From assembly GCF_003664585.1 (NCBI RefSeq), contig NZ_RCHI01000024.1, positions 1 through 48,264 of the forward strand: DNA of 48,264 nt, read 5' to 3'. Origin of the DNA: Paenirhodobacter hankyongi. GTDB lineage: Bacteria > Pseudomonadota > Alphaproteobacteria > Rhodobacterales > Rhodobacteraceae. The notes beneath the pieces are model-generated. The model had not been told where the DNA came from and did not search any database. It saw only the letters and a program-made list of their open reading frames with translations. A program made the translations under genes and the position numbers. Shown here piece by piece: positions 1 to 7,825 of this stretch; the first letter of the stretch is position 1; each line of letters starts with the position of its first letter.

Positions 1-38
1 CCGATGATCTGCTCGTCCGTGAAGCTCGTTCGCTTCAT
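1..38 (-). CDS. IS3-family transposase OrfA, N-terminus only (partial)
   Basis: Twelve codons are visible (MKRTSFTDEQII), the characteristic opening of the helix-turn-helix OrfA of IS3 elements ('F-x-E/D-E-Q-I-I'). The ATG at 38-36 has a ribosome-binding site (GAGGAC) a few bases upstream. OrfA binds the terminal repeats and is normally fused to the OrfB integrase by -1 frameshifting. The rest lies outside the window. Confidence 0.65.
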   Translation of the reverse strand, partial: MKRTSFTDEQII

Positions 39-101
39 TGTCCGTCCTCAAGTTGGGCCGGACTCTAATCGACGGTGGAGGAAAAATCCCGTGACAGGTC
101 A
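1..101 (-). mobile_element. IS3-family insertion sequence, left end only (continues beyond the window)
   Basis: Read on the minus strand from 101, the segment begins with TGACCTGTCACGGG, like the terminal repeats of IS3-family (IS407-like) elements. A short leader, a ribosome-binding site (TTGAGGAC) and the start of a typical IS3 OrfA at 38 follow. Only about 100 bp are present, so the far end, target duplication and transposase integrity cannot be judged. The subgroup is inference from a short terminus. Confidence 0.7.
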
Positions 102-366
102 CCAGGTTCGGCACCTTGGGCAAGGTGGATCGGGAATTCCTGCTGAGGTCGGACAACGGCATTCGCCATCGGGCTCGAACCGATGGCGCCTCGCTGGCTC
201 ATTCTTCACCAGCCGCCACTTCACGGCCCTGGTTCGCAGCTATGGCCTTCGCCAAGAGTTCATCACCCCGCACTGCCCGCAGCAGAACGGCATGGTCGAG
301 CGGGCCACCCGGTCTCGAAGTGAGCGAAGAACGCATCCACGAAACATGGGGCCATTCACCGACTGA
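102..366 (+). pseudogene. Degraded IS3-family OrfB (integrase core) remnant
   Basis: Two frames carry pieces of one DDE integrase core. Around 130-160 the frame starting at 116 reads EFLLRSDNG, the stretch around the second catalytic Asp. From about 205 the frame starting at 4 reads FTSRHFTALVRSYGLRQEF and then ITPHCPQQNGMVER, which contains the region near the catalytic Glu. A frameshift separates them, and homology stops after about 320. The piece lacks the OrfB N-terminus and C-terminus and cannot be functional. It directly abuts the terminal repeat of the IS3 element on its left, suggesting insertion beside or into an older element. An imperfect inverted repeat at 166-186 sits near the frame disruption. 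Confidence 0.75.
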
Positions 367-462
367 TGGCGCCGCGCATCGACCTTGCCCCGCAGCCGCC
401 GGCAGGCCCGGTCACGTCCGCGTGACATCGGCGACCTGGTGCGGCCATTGCACGGCGCCCGG

Positions 463-490
463 TGATCCGCGCCGCCCGCGCCCGCGTAAA
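463..490 (+). promoter_or_regulatory. RpoE (sigma-E)-type promoter for the fasciclin gene
   Basis: TGATCC at 463-468 is followed by exactly 18 bases and then TAAA at 487-490 (TGATCC-N16-CGTA). This fits the Rhodobacter sphaeroides RpoE promoter pattern (TGATCC ... TAAGA) and the three other copies in this window. The expected start near 495 leaves a leader of about 60 nt before the ATG at 555. The remaining sequence between 367 and 554 shows nothing else I can identify. Confidence 0.75.
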
Positions 491-554
491 CCATCACAGG
501 ACGGCGAGACGATGCCTCCTGACCCAAGCTTACAGAACACAGAGGAGTTTCCTG

Positions 555-1040
555 ATGCTGCGCAAACTGATGCTGACGACCACCGCCACGCTGCTGCTCG
601 CCGGGGCTGCCCTTGCCGGAGAGCAGAAGGCCGACATCGTCGACACCGCGGTTGCCGCGGGCGGGTTCAAGACGCTGGTTGCGGCGGTCGAGGCGGCCGG
701 GCTGGTCGATACGCTCAAGGGCAAGGGCCCGTTCACCGTCTTCGCCCCGACCGATGCCGCCTTCGCCGCGCTGCCCGCGGGCACCGTCGAGACGCTGCTC
801 AAGCCCGAGAACAAGGATCAGCTGGTCGGGATCCTGACCTATCACGTGGTGCCCGGGGCGGTGAAATCCTCCGACCTGAGCGAGGGCATGACCGCCGCCA
901 CCGTGCAGGGCGCGCCGGTGACCTTCTCGCTCAAGGACGGGGCGATGATCAACGATGCCAAGATCACCACGGCCGATATCGAGGCCTCGAACGGTGTGAT
1001 CCACGTGATCGACAAGGTGATCATGCCGCCGGCGAACTGA
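555..1040 (+). CDS. Secreted fasciclin (FAS1) domain protein
   Basis: A 161-residue protein with a signal peptide (residues 1-20, hydrophobic [13 protein letters not shown]) followed by a single FAS1 domain. The domain shows the hallmark [16 protein letters not shown] (H1 box, about 55-70), the YHVV box (about 97-100) and the closing [17 protein letters not shown]1 proteins are periplasmic or surface-attached adhesion/stress proteins of unclear biochemistry. The ATG at 555 is preferred over upstream in-frame starts because AGAGGAG lies 8 nt upstream and the signal peptide then starts correctly. The RpoE-type promoter just upstream suggests induction by singlet oxygen. A fasciclin-family gene has been reported in the R. 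sphaeroides singlet-oxygen response, so the link is plausible but inferred. Confidence 0.9.
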   Translation: MLRKLMLTTTATLLLAGAALAGEQKADIVDTAVAAGGFKTLVAAVEAAGLVDTLKGKGPFTVFAPTDAAFAALPAGTVETLLKPENKDQLVGILTYHVVPGAVKSSDLSEGMTAATVQGAPVTFSLKDGAMINDAKITTADIEASNGVIHVIDKVIMPPAN

Positions 1041-1058
1041 TCGCGGTCCGGACAGACG

Positions 1059-1089
1059 AAAGGCCCCGGGGGTTTCCCGGGGCCTTTTT
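1059..1089. terminator. Rho-independent terminator after the fasciclin gene
   Basis: AAAGGCCCCGGG ... CCCGGGGCCTTT with a short loop and a T run (CCTTTTT) to 1089, 20 bp after the stop codon. It lies between convergent genes and may act on both strands. Confidence 0.85.
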
Positions 1090-1139
1090 GCATGCGCAGG
1101 GGCGGGCGGTGACCGCAGCCCCGGGTCCTTGCCGCTCGG

Positions 1140-2306
1140 TCACGCCCGCGACCGCGCGTGACCGAGCGTGACCTGCACCACGTCGCACCGGCCCGTGGCA
1201 AAGGCCGCCGCACAGCCTTCGAGGTAGAATTGCCAGCTGCGCAGGAAGGCATCGCCATAGCCCAGCCGGTTGATCCGCGCGCGCTGATCCAGCATCCGCT
1301 GCGCCCAGATCCGGCAGGTGCGGGCATAATCCTGACCGAAGGCATGGGTGTCGCGCACCCGCAGCCCGGCTTGCTCTGCCGCATGCGAGATGCTGGCCGA
1401 ACAAGGCAGCATGCCGCCGGGGAAGACATGCTGGCGGATGAAATCCGAGCGGCGCCGATAGACCGAGAATTCCGCATCGGGCACGGTGATCGCCTGCAGC
1501 ACGGCCCGACCGCTCTCGGCCAGCCGCGCCCTGATCGTGGCGAAATAGGTCGGCCAGTAGCGTTCGCCCACCGCCTCGATCATCTCGATCGAGACGAGGT
1601 TGTCGAACCGGCCCGTGACCGCACGGTAATCCTGCAACCGGATCTCGGCGCGCCCGTCGAGACGGGCATCGGCATAGCCCTTCTGCGCGGGCGAGAGCGT
1701 GAGGCCGGTGACGCGATGGCCACGCTCGCTTGCGGCCTCGGCGAAACCGCCCCAGCCGCAACCGATTTCCAGCAGGCTCTCGCCCGGGGCCAGCTGCGAC
1801 AGGATGCGGTCGTTCTTGCGCGCCTGCGCCCGTTCCAGATCGTCGCCCTCGACGAAGAGCGCCGAAGAATAGGTCATGCCGGGGTCCAGCCAGAGCTGAT
1901 AGAACTCGTTGCCCACATCGTAATGGGCGCGGATGTTGCGCGCCGCGCCGCGCAGGCTGTTGGCGCGCACCAGCCGGTCGACCAGCCGCATCCGCCAGGA
2001 CTGCAGCCGCGTCGGCTCCGACCATTGCGCGAGGCCGGCCTGATTGCGCATCGCGATCGCCAGCGCCCCCTCGAGCGTGTCGCTGTGCCACTCGCCCGAG
2101 ATCCAGCCCTCGGCCAGCCCGACATCGCCGCGCAGCATCAGTCGCTGCAGCAGGCGCCAGTCGCGGATCCGGATCTCGGCCTCGGGGCCCTGCGCGCCGA
2201 AGTTCAGCCGCGCGCCATCGGGAGTGGTGACGGTCAGCCGTCCCTCGCAGATGCCCTCGAGGGCCGAGAGGAAACGGGTCTGGAGCGCGCGGGTCGCGAT
2301 GGTCAT
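1140..2306 (-). CDS. Cyclopropane-fatty-acyl-phospholipid synthase family methyltransferase
   Basis: A 388-residue SAM-dependent methyltransferase. A short N-terminal domain precedes the class I fold. The lipid/SAM signature AHYDVGNEFYQLWLD is at 127-141, the SAM loop LEIGCGWGG at 179-187, and SIEMIEAVGERYW near 236 contains the conserved Glu of CFA synthases. Such enzymes add a methylene or methyl group from SAM across double bonds of membrane phospholipid acyl chains. It is the third gene of an ATGA-coupled operon (flavoprotein, DUF1365, this gene) read from a sigma-E-type promoter at 4389-4417. In R. sphaeroides related sigma-E-controlled genes were linked to methylated/furan fatty acids that scavenge singlet oxygen. 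Whether this copy makes cyclopropane, methylated or furan-precursor lipids cannot be told from sequence. Confidence 0.92.
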   Translation of the reverse strand: MTIATRALQTRFLSALEGICEGRLTVTTPDGARLNFGAQGPEAEIRIRDWRLLQRLMLRGDVGLAEGWISGEWHSDTLEGALAIAMRNQAGLAQWSEPTRLQSWRMRLVDRLVRANSLRGAARNIRAHYDVGNEFYQLWLDPGMTYSSALFVEGDDLERAQARKNDRILSQLAPGESLLEIGCGWGGFAEAASERGHRVTGLTLSPAQKGYADARLDGRAEIRLQDYRAVTGRFDNLVSIEMIEAVGERYWPTYFATIRARLAESGRAVLQAITVPDAEFSVYRRRSDFIRQHVFPGGMLPCSASISHAAEQAGLRVRDTHAFGQDYARTCRIWAQRMLDQRARINRLGYGDAFLRSWQFYLEGCAAAFATGRCDVVQVTLGHARSRA

Positions 2307-3082
2307 CGGCTGATCTCCTCATGGGGTGGGGGCGGGCAGGGGCGATAGGCGGCCCCCTTCAGTTTCAGGCGCAGCGCGTGCCAGTAGATCTGGGCGATGA
2401 CCCGCAGCGCCCCCCCGGGCCGGCGCAGCGCACCGCCTAGGATGACACGGGTCGTGAGCGGCACAAGCGGGCCGGTCATCGCGGTCTCGACCCCGGCTTC
2501 GCCGTCGATCTGCGAAATCCGGATCGACAGGCTGTCTGGGCGCAGGGCAAAACGAAAGCGGTATTCGCCGGAGATGTCCTGGAACGGCGAGACATGGAAG
2601 ACCTTGCGCGCGCTCAGCCGGGTGCCGGCGGTGATCGGGGCGCCGTCGGAGGGCACCAGCAGATAGCTGTGGCGCTGCCCGAAGGTGTTGTTGACCTCGG
2701 CAATGACCGCGCGCAGGGCATCGCCCTCGATCAGCATCCAGAAGCTGACCGGATTGAACCCGTAGCCCAGAAAGCGCGGCTGCGTCAGCAGCGCCAGCAC
2801 CCGAGAGGGACCGCGGTCAAGTCCCGCCCGCGCGAATTGCGCCCAGGCCCAGTCCACCCCCTGGCCCGCGCCGCGCACACCGCCATGATCGCGCCGGTGC
2901 AGTGCCAGCAGGTTGAAGCGATCCAGCGACAGCCCGCGCGGAGGGCGCGCGGTTTCCGGCGCCAGAAGAACGTGGTCGGTCCGGCTGCGAAAGCTGTGCG
3001 TCAAGGCGCCGCGGCGTGCGTGGGTGATCTCGGCGCGCAGCGCCAGCACCTCGCCCCGCAGCAGGTGCGCGGCCAGCGTCAT
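2303..3082 (-). CDS. DUF1365 family protein
   Basis: A 259-residue protein of the DUF1365 family, recognised by HARRGALTHSF (21-31), the RDHGG motif and LLTQPRFLGYGFNPVSFW (about 98-115). No catalytic function is established for the family. It is nearly always found between an FAD-dependent amine-oxidase-like protein and a CFA-type methyltransferase, as here, implying a role in membrane lipid modification. The ATG at 3082 is chosen because it gives a 4-bp ATGA overlap with the upstream stop and the usual family N-terminus. The 3' end overlaps the next ATG in the same way, so the three proteins should be translationally coupled. Confidence 0.88.
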   Translation of the reverse strand: MTLAAHLLRGEVLALRAEITHARRGALTHSFRSRTDHVLLAPETARPPRGLSLDRFNLLALHRRDHGGVRGAGQGVDWAWAQFARAGLDRGPSRVLALLTQPRFLGYGFNPVSFWMLIEGDALRAVIAEVNNTFGQRHSYLLVPSDGAPITAGTRLSARKVFHVSPFQDISGEYRFRFALRPDSLSIRISQIDGEAGVETAMTGPLVPLTTRVILGGALRRPGGALRVIAQIYWHALRLKLKGAAYRPCPPPPHEEISR

Positions 3083-4362
3083 GGCCGCACCCGGAGCCGC
3101 GGCAGGCGTCGCGCGATGCGCCAGGCGCTGGCAAAGCCGTCCTCGTGGAACCCGTTGCGCAGCCATGCCCCGGCAAACCAGGTCCTGCGCGTGCCCTGCA
3201 GGGCGGCGATCTTCGCCTGTGCGGCAAGGGCTGCGGCATCGAAGACCGGATGATGGAACGCGACCTCGTCATAGATCAGGCGCTCGTCGATCGGCTGTGT
3301 CGGGTTCAGGCTGACAAAGAGCGGGTCGTCCTCGGGGATGCTTTGCAGCCGGTTCATCCAGTAGCTGACATCGACGGCGCCGGTCCCGCTGTCGCCGCGG
3401 CTGACCCACGAGCTCCAGCATCGGCGACGGCGCGGCATCACCCGCGGATCGGCATGCAACACGGTGCGGTTGGGCTGAAAGCGGATCGCCGACAGTGCCG
3501 CCTGTTCGGCGGCATCCGCATCGGCGAGCATGCGCAGAGCCTGATCGGGGTGGGTGGCGAGGATCACGTGATCGAAGTCTTCCGCCGTGCCGCCCTCGGC
3601 GCGGATCTGCACGCCGGTGCCGTCGCGGCGGATCGACCGCACCGGTGCGCCCTTGCGCACGCGCACCCCGGCGTGCAGCAGTGCCGCCTCGAGCCGCGCG
3701 ACATAGGACACCGAGCCGCCCGCGACGGTCCACCACTGGTGATGCTGCCCCTTCGACATCAGCCCGTGGTTGCGCATGAACCGCACCAGAGCCTGCGCCG
3801 GAAAATCGGCGATCCCCTGATCCGGCGTCGACCAGATCGCGCCGCAGAAGGGATAGAGATAGGCATCGCGGAATCTCGTGCCGAGGCGCATCCGGGCAAC
3901 CAGCGCGCCGATCGTCAGATCCGGCGCGGCGGCAACCGCGGCCTCGGCCTCCGCGTTGAAGCGCAAGATGTCGCGGATCATCCCGTAGAAGCGCGGATCG
4001 GCCAGGTTGCGGCGCTGCCCGAACACCGCATTGGCCGAGCGCAGCGCGTATTCGATGCGCCCGCCATCAAGCGAGACGCCAAAGCTCATGTCGGAGCGGA
4101 TCACCGGCACGTCGAGGTCCCGGAACAGCCCGGTGAGATGCGGATAATTGGTGTAGTTGAAGACAATGAAACCGGTGTCGACCGGCTGGTCCCCGCGCCG
4201 TCCGGCGATCACCGTGCGCGCGTGCCCTCCCAGCCTCGGTTCGGCCTCGTGAAGGGTCACGTGGTGCTCCCGGGACAGCAGCCAGGCCGCCGCGAGGCCG
4301 GAAATGCCACCACCGATGATCGCGATGCGTTGCGGGGCAGCCTGAGTCAGGTCGAATGGCAT
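3079..4362 (-). CDS. FAD/NAD(P)-binding amine-oxidase-like flavoprotein (COG2907 type)
   Basis: A 427-residue flavoprotein. The N-terminal Rossmann motif RIAIIGGGISGLAAAWLLS (12-30) and an E-x-x-x-x-LGGHA segment (about 39-47) bind FAD. FIVFNYTNYPHLTGLF (about 67-82) is typical of the COG2907 subfamily found with DUF1365 and CFA synthase. It lacks a signal peptide and is probably cytosolic or membrane-associated, acting on acyl chains. Homologues belong to the Rhodobacter sigma-E response and have been connected to furan fatty acid formation, although the exact step for this protein is inference. First gene of the operon; the leader from the predicted sigma-E promoter to the ATG is only about 23 nt. 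Confidence 0.88.
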   Translation of the reverse strand: MPFDLTQAAPQRIAIIGGGISGLAAAWLLSREHHVTLHEAEPRLGGHARTVIAGRRGDQPVDTGFIVFNYTNYPHLTGLFRDLDVPVIRSDMSFGVSLDGGRIEYALRSANAVFGQRRNLADPRFYGMIRDILRFNAEAEAAVAAAPDLTIGALVARMRLGTRFRDAYLYPFCGAIWSTPDQGIADFPAQALVRFMRNHGLMSKGQHHQWWTVAGGSVSYVARLEAALLHAGVRVRKGAPVRSIRRDGTGVQIRAEGGTAEDFDHVILATHPDQALRMLADADAAEQAALSAIRFQPNRTVLHADPRVMPRRRRCWSSWVSRGDSGTGAVDVSYWMNRLQSIPEDDPLFVSLNPTQPIDERLIYDEVAFHHPVFDAAALAAQAKIAALQGTRRTWFAGAWLRNGFHEDGFASAWRIARRLPRLRVRP

Positions 4363-4388
4363 GGCACATCTTCTTGTTGATCCATCAC

Positions 4389-4417
4389 GGTTACGCTGCC
4401 TCGGCGTGTTTGGATCA
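4389..4417 (-). promoter_or_regulatory. RpoE (sigma-E)-type promoter for the flavoprotein-DUF1365-CFA operon
   Basis: On the minus strand TGATCC (4417-4412), 18 bases, then TAACC (4393-4389), with CG just before TA as in the other copies. It is back to back with the rpoE promoter, 27 bp apart, so one short region drives both arms of the sigma-E locus. Confidence 0.8.
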
Positions 4418-4444
4418 CCGCGCCGGAAATTTTTCCGCGCCGAC

Positions 4445-4472
4445 TGATCCGCGGCGGCCGGTGGCGCGTAGA
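4445..4472 (+). promoter_or_regulatory. RpoE (sigma-E)-type autoregulatory promoter of rpoE-chrR
   Basis: TGATCC at 4445-4450, 18 bases, then TAGA at 4469-4472, again with CG before TA. RpoE autoregulation is established in R. sphaeroides. The transcript would carry a leader of about 110 nt. Confidence 0.8.
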
Positions 4473-4528
4473 TCGGGCATGGAAACCGTCATTGCACCCG
4501 CAAGGTCCAGGCCTCATACCTCGACAAT

Positions 4529-4548
4529 GCCCCTGCCCGGGCAGGGGC
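4529..4548. other. Perfect 20-bp palindrome in the rpoE leader
   Basis: GCCCCTGCCCGGGCAGGGGC is its own reverse complement and folds as an 8-bp stem with a CCGG loop, 41 nt before the rpoE start. No T run follows, so it is not a simple terminator. Confidence 0.6.
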
Positions 4549-4589
4549 GGGAGTGCGCGCGCAACGCACCTATCAGGGGGGAGGCCCCG

Positions 4590-5141
4590 GTGACCAACGA
4601 GCTTTCCGACCTCAGCCGTGACCTGATCGCGGTGCGGGACCATCGCGATCGCGAGGCCTTCGGCCGCCTTTTCGACCACTTCGCGCCGCGCCTGAAGGCG
4701 ATGATGCTGCGCGGTGGCCTGACCGGCGGCAGTGCGGAAGACCTTGTTCAGGATGTGATGCTGTCGGTCTGGCACAAGGCGGCCCAGTTCGACCCGCACC
4801 GTGCCGATGCGGCCGGCTGGATCTACGGCATCGCGCGCAACCGCCGGATCGATCTGGCGCGCCGCAAACCGCTTTCGCAACCCGAGGAAATGCCCGACAT
4901 GCCCAGCCTCGAGCCGGATGCCGGTCAGGTTCTGGCGCTGCAACAGGAGGCCGGCCACCTCGCGGCGGCCCTGTCCCGCCTCGCCCCGGAACAGGCGGAC
5001 GCGCTGCGTGCGGCCTATTTCGAAGATCTCCCCCACAGCCGCATCAGCGAGATGACCGGCCTGCCGCTCGGCACCATCAAATCCCGCATCCGCCTCGGTC
5101 TCGAACGCCTCAGACACGAGCTGAGGAGCATAGCCCCATGA
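4590..5141 (+). CDS. rpoE: ECF RNA polymerase sigma factor RpoE (ChrR-controlled type)
   Basis: A 183-residue extracytoplasmic-function sigma factor. Region 2 (about 12-77, with DLVQDVMLSVWHKAAQFD) contacts core polymerase and the -10 element. Region 4 (about 120-178, ending ISEMTGLPLGTIKSRIRLGL) binds the -35 element. I chose the GTG at 4590 because the strong site AGGGGGGAGG ends 6 nt upstream and the N-terminus (TNELSDLSRD) then has the family length; earlier in-frame starts would add unrelated residues. It overlaps chrR by ATGA, as in R. sphaeroides, where RpoE turns on the singlet-oxygen response when ChrR is degraded. Both flanking operons carry matching promoters. Confidence 0.93.
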   Translation: MTNELSDLSRDLIAVRDHRDREAFGRLFDHFAPRLKAMMLRGGLTGGSAEDLVQDVMLSVWHKAAQFDPHRADAAGWIYGIARNRRIDLARRKPLSQPEEMPDMPSLEPDAGQVLALQQEAGHLAAALSRLAPEQADALRAAYFEDLPHSRISEMTGLPLGTIKSRIRLGLERLRHELRSIAP

Positions 5142-5770
5142 CACATATCGATCACCACATCTCCGACGACCTTATCGATGCCTATCGTGCCGGGCGTCTG
5201 CCGCATGCCTTTTCGGTCGTGGTGGCGGCGCATCTTTCGCTCTGCGATGAATGCCGCGCCCGGCACGAGGCGCGCGACATGATTGGCGGCGCGCTGCTGA
5301 ACCGTGCCGAAGCGGCGACGATCAGCGCCGGGGCGCGCGACCGCATGATGGCCGCGCTCGACACTCCGCCGCCACCGCCCGCGCCGCGCGGCTCGGGCGT
5401 GTTCCCGGCCCCGGTGATGGCCGAATTGAAGGGCCGTCCGCCGCGCTGGCGCATGCTGGGCGGCGGCATCCGGCAGCAGATCCTGTCGGCCGATCGCAGC
5501 GGATCGCTGCGCCTGCTCTACATTCCGCCGGGCAAGGCGGTGCCCGAGCATGGCCATCGCGGGCTCGAACTGACGCTGGTGTTGCAGGGCAGCTTTGTCG
5601 ACAGCGAAGGCGCGTTCCGCCGGGGGGACGTCGAGACGGCGCATGATGACATCGACCATCAGCCCGTCGCGGGCCCGGGGGCGCCCTGCATCTGTCTGGC
5701 TGCGACCGATGCGCCCTTGCGCTTCCACGCGATGCTGCCGCGACTGCTGCAACCGATGTTCCGGATCTGA
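5138..5770 (+). CDS. chrR: Zinc-binding anti-sigma factor ChrR
   Basis: A 210-residue cytoplasmic anti-sigma factor. The N-terminal zinc anti-sigma (ZAS) domain has H32-x3-C36-x2-C39 (HLSLCDEC), and the C-terminal cupin carries the metal ligands H138, H140, E144 and H174. These are the same set as in R. sphaeroides ChrR, offset by a few residues. The ZAS domain holds RpoE inactive; the cupin domain is needed for release in response to singlet oxygen. A proline-rich linker (about 77-83) separates the two. The ATGA overlap with rpoE secures stoichiometric synthesis. The next gene starts 2 bp after the stop. Confidence 0.95.
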   Translation: MTHIDHHISDDLIDAYRAGRLPHAFSVVVAAHLSLCDECRARHEARDMIGGALLNRAEAATISAGARDRMMAALDTPPPPPAPRGSGVFPAPVMAELKGRPPRWRMLGGGIRQQILSADRSGSLRLLYIPPGKAVPEHGHRGLELTLVLQGSFVDSEGAFRRGDVETAHDDIDHQPVAGPGAPCICLAATDAPLRFHAMLPRLLQPMFRI

Positions 5771-5772
5771 CC

Positions 5773-6507
5773 ATGACCGCGGTTGCGCAGCGCGTGTGGA
5801 TCATCGGGGCCAGCGCCGGAATCGGCGCGGCCCTGGCACGGGCCCTCGCGGCGCGCGGCGCAGAGCTTGTGCTGTCGGCCCGCGACGCGGTGGCGCTCGC
5901 CGCGCTGGCGGACGATTGCGGCGGCGCCACGATTGCGCCGCTCGATCTCGGCCAGCCGGATCAGCTGGCGGCGCATTGCGACCGGTTGCGCAGCGAGGCG
6001 CCCTTCGATGCGATCATCTGCACGGCAGCCCTCTATGATCCGGGCCGCATCGCCGATCTCGACCCGGCACGGGCCGAGGCGATGGTGCGGGTCAACCTGC
6101 TGGGCACGCTCGACGTGGCGCGGCTTTGCCCGCCGCTGCTTCGCGAGGGCGGGCAACTTGTGCTCTTCGGTTCGGTCGCGGGCTATCTCGGCCTGCCGGG
6201 CGGCCAGCCCTATTCCGCGACCAAGGCGGCGATCAACAATCTTGCGGAAAGCCTGGCCGTCGAGCTGGCGCCGCGGGTCGATGTCCGCCTTGTCTGCCCC
6301 GGTTTCGTCGCAACTCGGCTGACCGCCAAGAACCGCTTTCCGATGCCCGCGATCGTCACTCCCGAACAGGCGGCCGAGGCGGTGCTGCGCGGCATGGCGC
6401 GGCGCGGCTTCGAGATCCACTTTCCGCGTCGCTTCACCTGGCCGCTCAAGCTGCTCCGCCTGCTGCCCCATGCGGTGTCCCTGCGCCTGATGCGGCGGAT
6501 CGGCTGA
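5773..6507 (+). CDS. Short-chain dehydrogenase/reductase (SDR)
   Basis: A 244-residue classical SDR. The cofactor loop is VWIIGASAGIGAALARAL (residues 8-25), with the catalytic serine in LFGSVAGYLG and the active pair as Y-x3-K in PYSATKAA. It reduces or oxidises a hydroxyl/carbonyl group with NAD(P)H; the substrate is unknown. It sits 2 bp after chrR and is presumably the third gene of the sigma-E operon. In R. sphaeroides an SDR is also sigma-E dependent, but I recall it in the divergent arm, so the arrangement may differ. A membrane-lipid or aldehyde role would fit the context (inference). Confidence 0.88.
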   Translation: MTAVAQRVWIIGASAGIGAALARALAARGAELVLSARDAVALAALADDCGGATIAPLDLGQPDQLAAHCDRLRSEAPFDAIICTAALYDPGRIADLDPARAEAMVRVNLLGTLDVARLCPPLLREGGQLVLFGSVAGYLGLPGGQPYSATKAAINNLAESLAVELAPRVDVRLVCPGFVATRLTAKNRFPMPAIVTPEQAAEAVLRGMARRGFEIHFPRRFTWPLKLLRLLPHAVSLRLMRRIG

Positions 6508-6518
6508 GCCGTGCAGGC

Positions 6519-6923
6519 TCAGCCAAGCTTGCCGCCGAGCACCGCGACCCCCGCCCAGGCGGCGAAGCCCGTCAGCCCCATTCCCCACAGCCCGTCGATC
6601 ACCACCTGTTGCACCGACCAGTCGCGCAGGGTGGCGTAATTCGTCATCTCGTAGGTGCCGTAGCACAACAGCCCCAGCACCATGCCTCCGAGCAGCGCCT
6701 GCACCGGCGCCCCGGCCTTCAGCGCCGGGATCGAGACGAACCACAACACCCCCGCGACATAGGCCAGATAGAACGCCGCCGCCGCCCCGATCCGCATCGG
6801 GTCGGCCAGCAGGTGGCCGACATGGCGTTCGAACACCGGACGGATCAGCAACCGGATGCCGATGATGTCGGTCACGAGGAAAGCGGCGGCGGTGGTCAGA
6901 TACAACAGCGCATAGTTCGCCAT
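6519..6923 (-). CDS. DUF2177 family membrane protein
   Basis: A 134-residue hydrophobic protein with four predicted membrane helices (about 3-25, 45-66, 76-95 and 108-128) and the conserved YGTYEMTNYATLRDW motif of DUF2177. Function unknown. It starts 27 bp after folE on the same strand, so it is likely the second gene of a folE-DUF2177 operon under the sigma-E-type promoter at 7826-7853. It ends convergently 11 bp from the SDR gene without an obvious terminator. Confidence 0.85.
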   Translation of the reverse strand: MANYALLYLTTAAAFLVTDIIGIRLLIRPVFERHVGHLLADPMRIGAAAAFYLAYVAGVLWFVSIPALKAGAPVQALLGGMVLGLLCYGTYEMTNYATLRDWSVQQVVIDGLWGMGLTGFAAWAGVAVLGGKLG

Positions 6924-6950
6924 GGGGGAGCTCCGTCTGGTCCGGCAGGG

Positions 6951-7679
6951 TCAGGCGCGTTCGGCGCGGCGCAGGCTCAGGAATTCACGCCGCAGATCCG
7001 AGTTCGTCCGGAACGCGCCGCGCATCACCGAATTGGTCATCACCGACTGGTCGTCCTTCACGCCGCGCCAGTGCATGCAGAAGTGGTCGGCCTCCATCAC
7101 CACGGCGAGCCCGTCGGGGCGGATGCGGCGCTCCAGCTCGTCGGCCAGCATGACGACGGCCTCTTCCTGGATCTGCGGACGCGACATGATCCAGTCGGTC
7201 AGACGCGCATATTTCGACAGCCCGATCAGTTCGGATGAGGCATTCGGCAGCACTCCGATCCAGACCCGGCCGATGATCGGGCAGAGGTGGTGCGAACAGG
7301 CGCTGCGCACCGTGATCGGGCCGACGATCATCAGCTCGTTCAGCCGCGAGACATTGGGAAAGGTGGTCAGCTCGGGCGCGGGGCGATAGCGCCCCGCAAA
7401 GACCTCGTCGACGAACATCTTCGCGACGCGCTTTGCGGTCTCGGCGGTGTTGTGGTCGGCGGCGGTGTCGATCACCAGTGCGCTCAGCACGCCCTGCATC
7501 CGCTCGGCCACCTCGCGGCGCAGCGCCTCGAGCTCGCCCTCGCGCAGGACGGCCGAGATATTGTCGTTGGCGTGAAAGCGCTGCCCGCTTTCGATCAGAC
7601 GCGCGCGGATGCGCTCGGACACCGGGGCCGCCCCGGCGGCGTCTTGGGGGGTGGGGTCGGTCATGGAACGGTCCAGCAT
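6951..7679 (-). CDS. folE: GTP cyclohydrolase I
   Basis: A 242-residue type I GTP cyclohydrolase, forming 7,8-dihydroneopterin triphosphate, the first step to folates and other pterins. Zinc ligands are visible as C128, H131 (in ACSHHLCP) and C201 (in HFCMHWRG), and the family segments NTAETAKRVAKMF and ITVRSACSHH are present. The N-terminal 35 residues are divergent. I chose the ATG at 7679 because GGAGAG lies 5 nt upstream; a more upstream in-frame start (7718) is less well supported. The predicted sigma-E promoter leaves a leader of about 140 nt. Pterin supply under light stress is a plausible purpose but inferred. Confidence 0.9.
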   Translation of the reverse strand: MLDRSMTDPTPQDAAGAAPVSERIRARLIESGQRFHANDNISAVLREGELEALRREVAERMQGVLSALVIDTAADHNTAETAKRVAKMFVDEVFAGRYRPAPELTTFPNVSRLNELMIVGPITVRSACSHHLCPIIGRVWIGVLPNASSELIGLSKYARLTDWIMSRPQIQEEAVVMLADELERRIRPDGLAVVMEADHFCMHWRGVKDDQSVMTNSVMRGAFRTNSDLRREFLSLRRAERA

Positions 7680-7825
7680 CGTGTCTCTCCATCCGTGGGG
7701 CGGGCCTTGCCTCGCCATGGTCTCGCTGTGTCCGGGCCGCAGGCCCCGTCTCGCTCCGCGCCGGTCGTGCGCGGCCAGACCGGCCCCGGCTTGCGGTGCG
7801 GGCGGTTCGCGCGCGCCCTGGAACC

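Noticed and set aside
166-186. Imperfect inverted repeat inside the transposase remnant as a regulatory site
   Set aside because: It lies within decayed IS coding sequence at the frame disruption and more likely reflects the local rearrangement than a binding site.
7680-7820. A tetrahydrofolate riboswitch in the folE leader
   Set aside because: The position would suit one and several inverted repeats exist, but I could not match the conserved core of a known THF riboswitch by eye.
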